Assembly (NCBI GenBank): GCA_001949185.1
Contig: BDGG01000004.1
Location: forward strand, 3,169,267 to 3,233,266
Length of the DNA stretch: 64,000 nt
Source of the DNA: Ramazzottius varieornatus
Lineage: Eukaryota > Tardigrada > Eutardigrada > Parachela > Ramazzottiidae
Reading direction: 5' to 3'
Shown here: positions 26,006 to 39,007 of the stretch, piece by piece
Numbering within the stretch: position 1 is the stretch's first letter
Layout of the letters: every line of letters begins with the position of its first letter
Position numbers and translations under genes: made by a program
The notes under the pieces: model-generated
Told to the model about the DNA's origin: nothing
Databases searched by the model: none
The model's input: the letters and a program-made list of their open reading frames with translations, nothing else

Positions 26006-27160
26006 ATGCTTACTTCTAATCTCTCGGCAAATCTCTAAATATGGAGGGGACTTTTTGGTGTCATGAAAAATTCCAAGGGATACCCCGTTGTTTTTACTGA
26101 ATCTTTGGTGTGTTGTACCTACGTTTCATTCTCTTTTTTCTTGAATCTTTTGAGGTTTGCATTTTCTTGTTAGGTATGTTTCCTTGTTTTACGTTCCAGT
26201 TTTGTTTGATGTGGTTTGTATAGCCGTGGGATACAATGTTCCTGTTAGCTTGTGCTTGATTTCTTCCCGTTGTTGTATTGTCTTGCTGATTTCTCGACAG
26301 CAGCTTGTTTTATTGATAGCTTTTTCGTGGTTTTAGGTTTTAGCTTTAGCTCTACCGTTTTACGAGCTTTTGTTTGTTTTTTCCTGTCAGTTTTTTAATT
26401 CATTAAAATCATAGCTGGTTCCCTGAAATGGGCGTTTCCCTGATGAGCACATAGGACTTCCGGTGCATGGGGCACTGAACAGTGTAAACTTACCAGGGAA
26501 TGTTGTAGTTGACCTCGCACGTACAGTTGTGGCGTCACTGTTATTTATGCAGCTTTGGCCCTGATCAGTCTTGACCATGCATACCAGGTGTATGAATCAC
26601 CAGCAAGGCAAGAGTTGATGGACAAGAGCATAGAGGAAACCATTCGACCACATCCAGTAAGCTCAAACGCATACCGCAGCATGTTTGTACCTCAGCGATC
26701 TCGTTTTAGCTATCAATTCCTGTTCTGCCAGCGAGAAGGTATTTTGTAAATCTCTCTTGAATCTCAATCTCGGACAAGTTTGATGACGACGTGACGCCGT
26801 TTGGATATTGTGCTTTGAAGTTTGAAACCTTGACGGGTGTGGAAAGTACCTCAATATTAGTTTTAATTTCTCGACTGATTTCATAAATTAAGCTTCGATG
26901 TTCCCAGTCCTCAAAATCCGTGTCTCTATGTTTGCAGACATCTCTTTGATTACTTCTTCGGTGAGGATCTGGAAGAGATGCGGGAAGGACAAAGAACTAC
27001 TTCCTGAAAGCTCTGAACTCTGAAGTGAATGGAACTGCATTCCTGCCTGTAGTTCCATTAGCTGTGGATCCTCTATGGAATTGTCCCTGAATACTGAGAC
27101 CTCTACAAACCTCATCTGGTGTTTGGGCGAATCGAGACGACTTGAGGCTTTCTTGTGCAG
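26006..27160. other. Region between tetraspanin and Shroom
   Basis: The first 400 bp are strongly T-rich and probably hold the tetraspanin 3' UTR. The rest should contain the Shroom promoter and an untranslated first exon, since the Shroom ATG directly follows a splice acceptor (TTCTTGTGCAG). No coding exon recognised. Confidence 0.4.
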
Positions 27161-30100
27161 ATGGAGACGCAGGACTTGAAAGTTTCGGGAGCAAGCCTGA
27201 CGGTACGACTTCATGGAGGACCACCATGGGGCTTCACGGTGAAGGAAATCTTCAAGGACGACACTTCATCATCTCACCCACTCTTAGTCATTTCAAAGGT
27301 ACGCATAATTTTCATAATAAATAAGCCAATCTTCGCTGTCGGACCTGCTGTTTCCAGATAGATTTCTTATGAAGCTTGAATGAAAGGAAAGTCGGATAAG
27401 CTGACTTATACAAAGTTCGGACCGCTGCCACGTTTAATAGCATCATTTAGTTAATCTTCCAATGGTACTCCGGCTCTCAGAACGTGCCTTCCTGATCCAT
27501 CCATTTCTTGCAGTCTGTTGCTAGTTTGTCCGGAGAGCAATTAATAAAGTGCTTTCCTCTAGGGGCTTTTTTCCAGCCACAGTCCTCCAGCCCCGTGTTG
27601 TAGGACAACACGGGGTTGGACTCCGAAAATCGACTAGAGCCGCCGTGGCAGAAGACCCATGTTCGCATGTATACGAAAGAGCTTCATCCAGTATGGCAAA
27701 TTTCCTCCTGGAGCTCTGATGCTGTTCTGTCTTTAAACTGCATTTGCGCAGTGTTGCAGTATGAAGATGCGCATCACAAATTTGGGAAACCAGTTTGAAA
27801 CTGGAGCAGGTTTCTCGCTTGGAACGGAAGTATAACTTCATGTATGAATGCACTGCCTTCTGAAGGTCTATTGTGGGGCCACCGTTAACCGTGGCCATAA
27901 CTCGTGCGTTTTACGTTGAAAAGATCATAAAGGGATGTTTGGTTAGGAAAGAGCTGCGGATGTATACGCGGACGTTGGACGTGCACCTATGCTCCGTTTG
28001 TGGTATAAATAGCGAGGGTTCGCCAGGCGTGTGAGCATTTACTCTTTGTTTCCGCCTTGCAAACACAGGAGTGCAATCGTTTCCGCCTGCTTCCATATGA
28101 AAGCACCACTTTCTCGCTTTCAGGGTTCGTGAAGACCACCGAGTCGCAAATTAGCATGAGAGTACGTGCAGAAAATTACGTGTTACGGAGTTTGTTTTCT
28201 TTAGAGATAAAGGCAGGGCGTATTCAACCGTTTTGGACATGGCGACGTAATCGTGTCCGCTTGGCTTGACATGACGATGTTGCGATGTGTCGGCAGCCAA
28301 GTACCGTGCTGTTATTTCGCCGCGCCATGCTGACATGAGTCGGATAGATTAGCCGAAGAAGCAACTTGCTAGCCTCTCGGGCTGTCGAAACTCGAAACCG
28401 TGTCGCTCGTCTGAGAGAGCCTTACATCACTAGACAGACAGAAAATTCTGATATAGTTCTAAAGAAAACTCAAGCCTCCCAGACTTTTTAAACTGAGTAA
28501 ACCTTTATAAATACTTGGTTAGGTCGTTCTGGTTGCATCGCAAGCCACGAAAGATAATCAGGGTTAATTACTGGGCTAGAGAGTCTACCGGAAGTTGATA
28601 TCCGCAATAAAAGTGTCGTAGCTGTAGCACCTAAGGTCGGTAAAGACTGCTCAAACGGATAACTTGAGGAAAGTGATGCTCGCGCTGCAGCAATCTGGCA
28701 TTCCGATCCACTTCCGTGGGTTCGATGCTGGGTCGCCGATAGACGGCGCGGCGGCAGGCTGTTCAGTGTTGGAGTACTCATTCGTACTTACTGAACGATC
28801 AAAGTGATTGTAACCGAACACCGGCACTTTCATCCTGACCGAATACCGGAATTTCCAGAATGCTCCCAGAAGAAGATTGCGGAACCGTCTCCCAATATGA
28901 TGTTGACAGTGTTTAACTTTGCAGGTGGATCCTGTCGGAAAGTCTGCCGATCACCTTCAGCTGGAAGATGTTCTGCTAGCGATAAATGGACAACACTGCC
29001 CGACTGTGGACGACGCGAAGCATCTGATGCAGATGTCGGCGAATAAACATACTTTGGCGCTTCAAGTCTGGAGGTATGTTACTTTGTTAGACACTCACCC
29101 TTGCAGAAATAGGGTCTGACGGGGAAGTTTCAAATTGTTTTAGTACTTGAGATGGATGATTTGGTTAGCGTTGCGGTTGTCCAGGTTCCTTGACAGATTC
29201 TTCGAGTGCGGTTAGTAGGCTAATAGGAGAAGCTCAGGTCGATATAGGACAGCAGCAATCGGTCGGCTGTTGTGAAGTCCGGCATCAGTCCTCAGTGTGA
29301 TTGTTGGGGCAATGATTTCCGTGTTCATTTAATCATTTGCCCTCTGACTGTCACAGATCAATGCTACGACAACAGAGTGCAAGTTAGTTTTTCCTGACAA
29401 CTGCGGTTGTAATGGATGCCCATTTCTCCGCTATAGTGATTAGATTGACAAAGACAACATTATTCTTTGGAATGTTGTCTCGGCTCATAGCGTGCGGGTG
29501 TAGGAGGCTACGGGCGACCAGCAGAACGGTCGCGTGGTACTGGCTCTCACTGCTCGAGAGTGATGTTTGATCGGCCAACGAAGGTCCCCTCGACTACAAG
29601 AGCTACAGCAGACAAAGACGCGCGCATGCTTGACCGCCCTGCTGATGGGCGGTCAGCACTGGCTGGGGTTCCGGCAGTAATCCGGTTTTTGGTGCAGTAG
29701 CTAGTTAAACAAGCAAGAAAACGTTCCACGCCGATTGTGCGGTACCACCTCCAGCTCAAGGCAGCGCTGTTTCTTCTGACGGACTGTACGATGTACGTAG
29801 TCGTTAAGGTTGCGTCGTTGGTGGCGACTTGCGAGGACGAGTAGTGTAGCAGTTAGGTTAAGTCGTCGTTCATTGCTCGACAATCGACGCGAAAACCAGG
29901 TTTTATTTTTTGGGAACTTGATTGTCGGCTTAGTCTCTTTGTCCTGTTGTTGGCTAAAAAGTTGTGGTTGAGCTTAATCCGGAAGCAATCCATCTTTGAT
30001 TGCTCTGCGTGTTTCATCGTGGTAGATTTCTATATTGATTGGACCGAATTACACCAACCGCAGATTTGTGTCCGGCTCACTTACCCACAGGTAACGTGGG

Positions 30101-33100
30101 CAATCCTTGTAGTTTCAAAATTGGTTTCGCGTTTCGAAAATTTCGGCCGTTCGCTGTAGGAAAGCATGCGCGAGTTCCGGGATTTAGACCCCAGAGGTGT
30201 GCGCGGCTTCCGTCGGTAAATTAGTGGGCTGATGGAGCGAGGAAGTGAACGATGCCGAAAGGGGGTTCCCTCCCACACACGTTACGCTTCAAAGTTCGTC
30301 GGGATAAACCAGGTTTTCTTCGAGTAGTTTGCAGATGATTGTTGTAATTATAAAGATTAGGAAGTGGAAAGTTCGCCGACGAGGGCTGAGGAACCTCCTT
30401 CCGCAGGTGCCAAACTCGCATTTTTACGCATGCTTTGTTTGCTATTGTTGTTGGCGCGAGTGGGCCAAGTGTTGCTTTGAAGAAACGCCCACGCGCAACC
30501 TTGCTCGAGGTTCTTCCTTGAAGAACTTGGTTATAAGTTTTCGCAGAACAGGATGTATGATTTTTTGCATATGTAGATCCTCGGGGACTTTCCGCTTTTA
30601 AATTTAGACAACTTGTTGATAGGACTGTCAGGGTTTGGCAACTCTCAGATGGCTGGTGAGCCACTTGAGACAATTTCTTTATGTCGAGAGAACAAATATG
30701 TCACAAATGACACATCCAGCCTACAGCAATTAATTATTACAAGAAAACTATATCTTTTGATCTTGAGGTTACGTTGAGTTTCATAATATTTATCACAACG
30801 CGTCAATCCGCTCGGGCGGAAGTTTTGTGCTGTCTATCTCAGTTCAAGGTTCATATTGAAGAAGCTATGACTATCCGCCACGGATCTCGGGGCGACAGAC
30901 CCCAACCATTAACCCATTATGGCAAACATCGAGTCGCGCCATGCGGAAGTTAATGCACCCACTCGTGTCGCTTTAATCGCAGAAGAATGTCGCATACTTT
31001 GGGCGCTTCCGAACCGTTCCGCTTGCGTTACTGTGAGCCATTTCGACGTCCCAACCGACATTTGCAACATCGAAAATCTGAAGAGAGGTCCAGAATGCAA
31101 CATTAGGAATGATCTTATTAATACTAGGATTTTTATGAAATTAAATTAATAGTTCTCTGGTGTTTCAAAATGGGATCTGCCGATGATTTCTCTTACTATT
31201 CAGCTTCGCGATATTACGGTATCTGGAACTGCAGTGAAGGAGGATACAATATGGACAGTTTATTCAGGTTTTAGTGTCGCGCGTCTATCGGTTGCCGGTA
31301 TACTGTAATATGTGCGAATGGGTTAAAGTGCTGAGCTAATGTGTGCTTCAAGGAGGCGAAATGGGTACTTGAGCAAGTGGGGCGAGAAGAGAAAACATTT
31401 GCGTTGGACAGTACACAATCCATGCGAGGGTAATGCGATAGCTTGGTCTGCAGCCAAAGTAATTCGTCCGAAAGATGCCAACGTGCCTGCACGCTCGTTG
31501 AGAAGCCGAAAGTACCGCAAGAAGTGTTCAGCGTGGTCAAGACTTGAAGAGCTTCCTTGGAGATCGGGTGACTTTGGTTACACAAAGCTGAATTATTGCT
31601 ACTGTCGGCGGAGGGATACTTTTAGCGTTGCTCATGCTCGAGTACTTGTAGCCAAAGTCGCCATCGTTCTTTGTTCGCCTTGTCGCCTACATGAAAATCC
31701 TTTGTTAACTCCTCTGGTGGCAAAGTGCGTACTATTTGCCCATCTTCTCATCTTGCCTCCAGTCCAATATGGACGACAGAACGATAGAATGAGAGTGAAC
31801 TTCGTGAAGGATCGAGGCAACAGCAGGCGATCCGTCACGCGAGTATGCACTTTTCCACCTGGTCTCTGGTTTCATCCTCGTAATATATTGGCTTCCCTAA
31901 TCTCGATGCTGGATGGTGTCAAACTGTAACGTGTATTTAGACTGTAAACGGGGTTTAAAATCCAAAGCAGCGGAACGTTTGGGTGTAATCGAAATACCCT
32001 ACGTGAACATAATATTGGGCGGGGTCGCCTAATAAAGTTACGTCGCGATGTATTTGGGTTGCAATGTATTCTTGGGTCGCTCGAGGTGTTCAGAGGATCG
32101 GATAGTCAAAGTATGAATTGAGCTACTGTATGTCACGTTTGTTTGCGTGACAATAGTTTTGTAGGTAAATCTTTCCCACAGATTACACAATGTCGGCGCA
32201 TCTGGACCATCTGCCCCTATTTGTGAGAGCTGTAGAAAGTGAATGGGAACTTTTAGAGGATACTTTGATGGAAGAACATTTTGGACAAAATGGCTTGTGT
32301 GGTCGACAGTCGTCTTTTCTTTCTTTCATGCTCAATGCCCAAAAACGGTTGAAAATATTTTCCTGACAGTTTTCCGCGTGAATTGGTTCCATTTTACCCG
32401 TAACAATTAGTTGTAATTAGACTTGCAGCCACTATACAGACACTGCGTGGTCTCTTCTACTGTAGCTTGCTTCCAGTCGACCACTGGGCGGAGTCGCGGT
32501 GGGAAACCGTCAGATATTGTGCTGGTTAACGGTCAACTTCCTTGTGCACTGCAGGTAGAAATGTCCGTCCATATCGTGGTGTCGTATAGTGCTGATAATG
32601 TGTCGTGTCCACCCCCTTCTACCTTCATGACTATCATTTTGTTTGTATGACCATTTACTTCTGCTGGCGATCATGGTGGATGGACATCGCAACGTCCATC
32701 TCCGGCTCTCTCTCTCTGCTTCAGCGGCGCATTGTTTGCCTGCTAATTTCATAGTAATCTATGCGAGCTGGATACTATGATATTTCGTGTTTGAAGAGAG
32801 TCTGTTGTAATTATACGGTTCTCCCTAGTCCAATTGCCATCCACGAATGTCATTCAATGTTATTATGCATGCGGTCTGTTCGCTTTTTGCCATTATTAAT
32901 GCCGAGCTTACAGCTTGAGTATTTTGTTGTGCGCCGTTCACATCTCACTTCCGCTTACACACTTTTTCTGAAAACGACGGGGAGCCCCATCAACGTCCGT
33001 GTGTATATGGGAATACATTACCAGTCAACCTCTTCCTTGTAGCCTTTCTTGTTGCTGGATGGAATAACGAATGTAAGCGCCATGCAGAGGCAGATTGCGC

Positions 33101-36100
33101 GAACTCACCGGGCTGTAAAACTAAATGACTGTTTTTCCTGAGTTTCTTTGTGTTGCGTTGGTTTTGTTTTGAGGATGTTTTCCTGGAAAGAACGATGTAA
33201 TACTGTTGGGAGATGGGGACATGCAGGCGACAGTGATGTGTTTGTGGTGCGGCTTAGGAGTAATCTCGCAAGACGGGCTGCTGTGTTAAGTTTATCGAGG
33301 ACCAAACAAGGTTGTATTAAGGCTACTTATGAGGTCTTAATCCGCCGCGATGCGGTTTCCACCTTTACAGCAGGTACAAAAACGTGATAGCACATCTCAT
33401 GGCCGATCATGCCTATTCTCCCCCAACCATGAACCATGCAGTGGCATCAAGTACGGCTTGATAAGAACTTGAACGACGAGCGTACTGTTTTTCACTGAAT
33501 GTCCGATTTCTGTATAAGCCGCATGCATGCTTGGGCTTTTACCATGACGATGCGGCTCCAACTTCATAGTTCATTTGAACAATGTGTTCAATCTGTGTCT
33601 GTGTTGCAGGAAAACTGGGGAGCCCGAAAGAAATTCTACTTTGTTATCGGACAATGTCAAACCCTGTGAGGAAACGCCAGTCAGCCCTTCAAACAATGAC
33701 GCAGTGACGATATCGAAGGGAGAAATAGCCGATGATCTCATCAGTACGAATTCCGACACCACTATCAACAATAACACGCCCGAGCTGTCGCTCACTGAAG
33801 GATTACCTGCTCGCCGACATTCGCTCATTCCGCAAACCGAAACGGACGACATGGAGTACGGTTACGCGGGAAAGTCCCCCAGTAACACTGGATTGGACCA
33901 GCACTTCTTTGGAAAGCGTGATAGCCTGTATTCCAACACTAGCACCTGCCCTTCGTGGACTACCGCAAGTCAAAGCGATCTTCGGACTAGCTCAAGCCGT
34001 TCATCTATGGACCATTCCGGCTATCAACAGTGCGGACTTCCGTCAGGTATGTCTTCCGTTGTCTTATCCCATGAAATTACACGGAAAAGCTTTCAATATT
34101 CATGATATTGTTCTCCGTTAGGTACGCTGTATCGCAACAGTAGTTCCTCATCAGTGCGGAGTGTCCCGCAGCAGCCCAAGTCGATCGCTCAGAGCATGGC
34201 GTCCATGAAAGCATTACAATCGACGTTGGCCAGTTATGCAAATGGGCAGAATAAGCCGTCTGTATTCAAGCCCATTCGTCCAACGTCCTTGTCTGCCCAT
34301 GATGAGTACCTTGAGACAATGCAGTATTCACCTTCATATTCGCATCCTAAAACTCCGGATAAATTAAGTCCTACGACTTCGGCAGAAGCCAAGAACCAGA
34401 AGATGATTCATTTGCTGAATGGCAGCCGAGTACCTTCGGGGAATATCTATCGTGCCACTCCCAGTGCACAGTGGTCTCAGACTGAGTCCTCCGTGGGCAC
34501 TTACATTTGCGATGAGCCACCAGTGGTTCCTCAACGGCAACCCAGACGGTCGGTCCCGACGATACCATCTAAAGATTTACCGCTGAAAGCGACGCCTTCC
34601 GGGATTGTTCCTGCTACATCGGGGAAAAACCCGCCGCTTGAACGCAGAGGAAGTGACTTTACTTCGCCAAGAACCCCGGTGACACCCACACGGACCATCG
34701 AGGTGCCCATAACAAAAGTTTTTCTCTTTTGATGACAGACCAAGTATTTTATGAGGTCTTGTTCTGCCTAAGTTAATTCTAGTCCATGAATTTGAAATTG
34801 CTTTTTACGTAACGGTGGACTTGACTTATGACCAGTCTGTATCGTGAAACTTAACAGCTCAATTGGTATTCTTTTCAGGCGTTGCCAAAGTCGCCGTTAC
34901 AAGCTGAATCGTTGTCGCCGAACAGAATGGACCGGCATCCGGAAGCCATCGGCCACCAGCAGTCAAACTCAAGGTGCATTTTGAGTAGATCTTATTCAGG
35001 TGGAATATAATGCATTGGCTACAACTTATGGAAGTTAGGAGTGTCAGGAAGCCGTTAGTCTTTGTAAGCAAGCTACGGCAGACAGTGTAGCAAAGAGAAG
35101 AGAACAAAGGAAAGGGATAAGTGGAGCCTGCAGTAATGGGACCGTTAATAGATTTTGTTTTTGAGGATGAAAGTTCCGTTCAGGCTCAAGGTGACAAATG
35201 CATGCTCTTGTATGGCAACACTTGAGAAAACAATTTGGAGGTTGAGATGGGCCGTTAATCTTGTTAATCGTCCTCTGACATTCTGACCAGGAAGCTAAGC
35301 TTTGTCATCTTGTCATCCTCGTTTCCTTTCTATCTTCCGATCTGTCAGTCGCCACTGGAACTAAAGAACTCGACGCTGTACTATCGAGCCGAAGTGTGCG
35401 GATGATATCATTTTCCAAGGCGGTCAGGAAGCACAGTTGTTTGCATGAGCTAACCGCGGCGACCCAGGAACCTCTGACATCAAAAGCGCATAGGTAAAAG
35501 ATCGTAAAGATCTCCATCGTTTTCAAAAACAGCTATCACTTAACAGGATATTAAGGTTGCTCAAGTTTTACCTCTTTTCGGACTGTAATGATAACTACTT
35601 CGAGAAAAATGACGGATGGTGTTGACATTCACTAAACCAACTAACCTGTCGAGGGGATAAGCTGCAAAGATAACCTGTATATATCTTTGTATCTCAAATG
35701 TACCTTGTGGTGAGCTTACCTGCAGATTTTCTGTACTCGTGCCTGCAACCATCAGTGTACTCGTCGGAGTTGAAGTTAGGCTTAGATAACTACTGCACCC
35801 ATAAATCAGCTGGACAGAGATAGCAACTCGGATCGTTATATAGTCAGTGTTGCATGTGGCGCTGCTAGGTAGGGTGAGAAGCACTCTTAAGACTTGACCT
35901 GGCTGCCATGTTTATGTGCCGTTCTGTAGTTTGACTCACGTACCTTTCGCATATCTTCCACGGCGATATATCGATGTCTAACTACCTTGGTCCATTTTAC
36001 CTGCTGATAGCAGACTACGACGTACGGTACATTCACCTGTTATCGACTGGTGGGAGGGATGGTCTAGTTTTGTGGGAGGTGGCTGGAGTGAAGGAATGGT

Positions 36101-38689
36101 AATGCCGGTCCTTTCTCAAATATTTTGCAACCTTGTTACGACTTTGGCCAGCTGTTCGGTCACTTGATCCGCAAACTACGCTGTCAAAGTATCCCATTAC
36201 GTCCATTAACTTTGACCAACTTTTCCCATCATTGTTTGGGACCCAGTTCTTCCTTAAGAGTGAGATTCTACGAGGAACAACTCTTCGGCTTGTATAGGAT
36301 ATTGTATTATCATCACTATCTCGTGGATCGAGGTGAGGCACCGATGTTTTCATCGTCGACGAACTCCTGACCAAGTTGAAAATTTCCTGAGAAATCTGAT
36401 CTAATTAGGGGTAAGGGGGGTGGTTCGGCTTGCACTCCGCTTGGTTGACCACTGGTCTTCGTTATGTGTATGACGTCAGAGCGGCATTTCCACACGGAGA
36501 AGGCGGGGGTGGTGCGCTTGATTGATATATCGTCATTTCCGTTTCAATAATTTCAAAACTAAAAGATCAGAAATTCAGAACGTGGAATTTCTGCTTTCCC
36601 GGTAGTTAGCAGAATCCTCTTTTGTGGCACGGTCGTTTGATGGATGGATATGAGATTATGGTAATGATGGTTTGTATTCTGGTTACAGATTGCCCAAGGC
36701 CGACGAGGAGGTCCGGCACGTGGTGAAAAAGATGCCGATGATTCGGACGCTGGTCGATGACAGCCCCGTCAGTGATCAGCAATTGACAACGGTGAAAGAA
36801 GTTCGTACGTACCACATTCGACCAAAGTACAGTCCAAAAGATCTCACAGATGCTGCTGATGGTGATTCATCAAAGAACAAGCATCGCAAAGTAGCTTCTC
36901 AACAGTCGGAAGAGTTTCACCATCGTCGAGAAGCTTCTCTAGACTCGTCTGTTTCATGGCAGTCCAACTCAACGAACAGCAGTGGCTACTCTTCCGTAGC
37001 TTTATCATCGTCCACACCAACACTTGATGGTGCTGTTTCAGAAGAGACTCTTGTGCCGTGTGAACTGATGGAGATGGACCATTCACCGAAACGGTAACTT
37101 TGTCTTCCATACTCCAATGACATACTGATGTTACGGCTATGACCTACTGACAGTACAATGTCATCATAACGTACGCTGGGTGTTTTGTAGACCTTCTCCT
37201 CTGGCATCCCGCGAAACCAAGAAGTCTCCAGCAGAGATGTCGGATGCGGAAACTCCTCAACGTTCGTATTCCGTTTCGGAGATGATCAAGAACTTCGGTG
37301 ATGTACGTACACCACCGAATCCGCCACCAAAGCCACGTTTTGCTCATTTGTCCGCTCCGAAGACTGACATACCTGTGAATGCTCCATGGGAAGGACGATC
37401 TCGCGGCGGCTCGGTCACTTCCTTAGATTCTCTAACCTCACCTGGTGCCGTAGAGGACCATCGCGAAGCTCTTGCAAGTCTGAAGAACCGCCGAGTTTCC
37501 GCTTGTGCCATTCCTCCGAACGCAGCTCGACACATTCCTTTACACGCCGAAGAAAGGGAACGAGAAGTCAGCGAAGGCTCAGATGGCCTAGTTAAACCTT
37601 CCTTACAGTCTCGTCTCCTCAACGAAAAGCATGGTAAGAATCTTCATGCTTGGAGTTTCGTTCCGATGGTTTAACACTTTTACGTTCTTTTAGGTGTGGT
37701 CGGACAGAAGCCAGTAGTACCAACCTATCGAACTGCCGTGCATGGCTTGATGCTCGGTGGGAGGAAAGGTTCCGTCCAGCACGCCGGCATTTCGGAAGAC
37801 CCTGGCTACGGTAGTGGCGATATCCAGATAAGCACGGCCGATTCTTCTAACGACGGTGCCTCGACTGAAACTTCCGAGTCTCCCACAGTCGACCGTCAGG
37901 TCGAACTGGAAGAACACTCTTTCAGCGCAAAGGCCGACAAGGTCCCTTCGTTCAGGATACCTTTGTCGACCGACGAAACCGAACTCCGTCGAGCAAAGGT
38001 ACCACCGTTGTTTACTTTTGGATTTCCCCTCGAGCAAAATTATTGGGTTCTTACGTCGAGTTCTGTGTATTCGAAACCTAATATGGATTGATCCTTACAG
38101 GATGCGCTGACGAGTCGTCTGTCTGAGCGCATAGCCCTTCTGAAAGAAGAACAGACTAATATTCAGCGAGACATGTCGGTCAACGACGAAGCCGGGGCAG
38201 AAATCGGAGAGTTGATCTCGACGGCTCTCTGCCCGGCAGACTACGAGAAATACAAGCAGCATCTGAAAGAACTGGAGGAAATCACAGCATTAACCATGAG
38301 TCTAACAGGACGAATTGGTCGACTGGATCTTCAAGTGAACAACTTGCGTTCGCCAGCCGACGACTTGGAAATCGTGAGTACGGCCAAAACTGTTTTAAGA
38401 CTCGATCTGGATTAAATTGCTTCCCTTTCAGTCGACGCTTTCGTCCAAGAAGAAGAAGCTGGAATCTCAGTACAGCGATGCACTTTACCTTCAGAGAGGT
38501 GTAGAGCGTCGGCGAACCTGGATGCAGGATCGTTTAGCTCAGTGTCTTCCGGCCGACCGATATCGAGAATACCAAAGTTTCTTTACCACGAAAGTCTCCC
38601 TCCTTCGAGATTTTCGCAAGCTGGACGATAACATACGGCTGGGGGAAGAGCAACTTCGGTGTTTGCAGAGCACAAGCTCAATGTCGTAG
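27161..38689 (+). CDS. Shroom: Shroom family actin-binding / Rho-kinase scaffold
   Basis: Cytoskeletal scaffold that recruits Rho kinase to apical junctions to drive cell constriction. Exons 27161-27298, 28925-29073, 33610-34046, 34122-34702, 34879-34973, 36689-37093, 37191-37633, 37694-37998, 38101-38373 and 38432-38689; 1027 residues. An N-terminal PDZ (about 7-95) is split over exons 1-2, with the Shroom-type GGPPWGFT loop. A long Ser/Pro-rich low-complexity region follows, in which I saw no clear ASD1. The C-terminal 176 residues form the ASD2 coiled coil (LSERIALLKEEQTNIQRDM; CPADYEKYKQHLKELEEITA; RTWMQDRLAQCLPADRYREY) that binds ROCK. Introns of 1.6, 4.5 and 1.7 kb are far longer than elsewhere, so an unseen exon is possible, although all phases join without one. 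Confidence 0.93.
27587..27619. repeat. Strong short hairpin in Shroom intron 1
   Basis: CCCCGTGTTGT (27591-27601) and ACAACACGGGG (27605-27615) are perfect inverted copies around a 3-nt loop AGG. Pairing extends outward to about 15-16 bp per arm with one G-T pair. Confidence 0.8.
29631..29655. repeat. 9-bp perfect stem-loop in Shroom intron 2
   Basis: TGACCGCCC (29631-29639) and GGGCGGTCA (29647-29655) are exact inverted copies with a 7-nt loop. Confidence 0.7.
31271..31860 (-). mobile_element. Possible decayed retrotransposon coding remnant in Shroom intron 2
   Basis: The minus strand carries overlapping, frame-broken open stretches. One reads SSLDHAEHFLRYFRLLNER and, further on, VQRKCFLFSPHLLKY. 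The order (a helix with HxEH followed by KCxxF and a hydrophobic patch) recalls the part of Ty3-type reverse transcriptases just after the YxDD box, but that box is not seen and the frames are broken. The call rests on faint resemblance only. A plus-strand frame of 196 codons over 31339-31929 is judged its antisense shadow. Confidence 0.22.
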
Positions 38690-39007
38690 TCTCAACTCTC
38701 AAGTAGTGCTTGTTGTCTACGCTTTTTAGTCCTGTAAACAGGATTTTGTGATGTGGCGAATGGCAGCGTCAACTTCTGATTTCCTACTCTCTATTCCGGT
38801 TGACTTTGGTTTCTCGCAGATGATTGTTAGACTATTCAGTGGGTCCAACCGCATGTTTTCCTTTCACGTTCCCGCTCTACCTTATGTTTTTATCATTCGG
38901 GTTTGACTTCATGTAGGTTCTAGTTTGAATAATCGTCGCGTGGTTCATTCGAGATAAATCAAAAGGTTCTCGGTTCACGGCCATGATTCTGGTTGCGATT
39001 GCTCAGG
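38690..39007. other. Convergent 3' region, Shroom / TYW2
   Basis: About 320 bp between facing stop codons, presumably both 3' UTRs. Nothing else recognised. Confidence 0.4.

Noticed and set aside
30153-30219. GCGCGA and GTGCGC at exactly the family spacing in Shroom intron 2.
   Set aside because: Outer arms match the consensus at only about half the positions and the loop does not match. Probably chance, or too decayed to claim.
31339-31929. A 196-codon open frame on the + strand in Shroom intron 2.
   Set aside because: No family resemblance, biased Arg/Cys composition, and overlaps the minus-strand frames suspected to be a decayed element.
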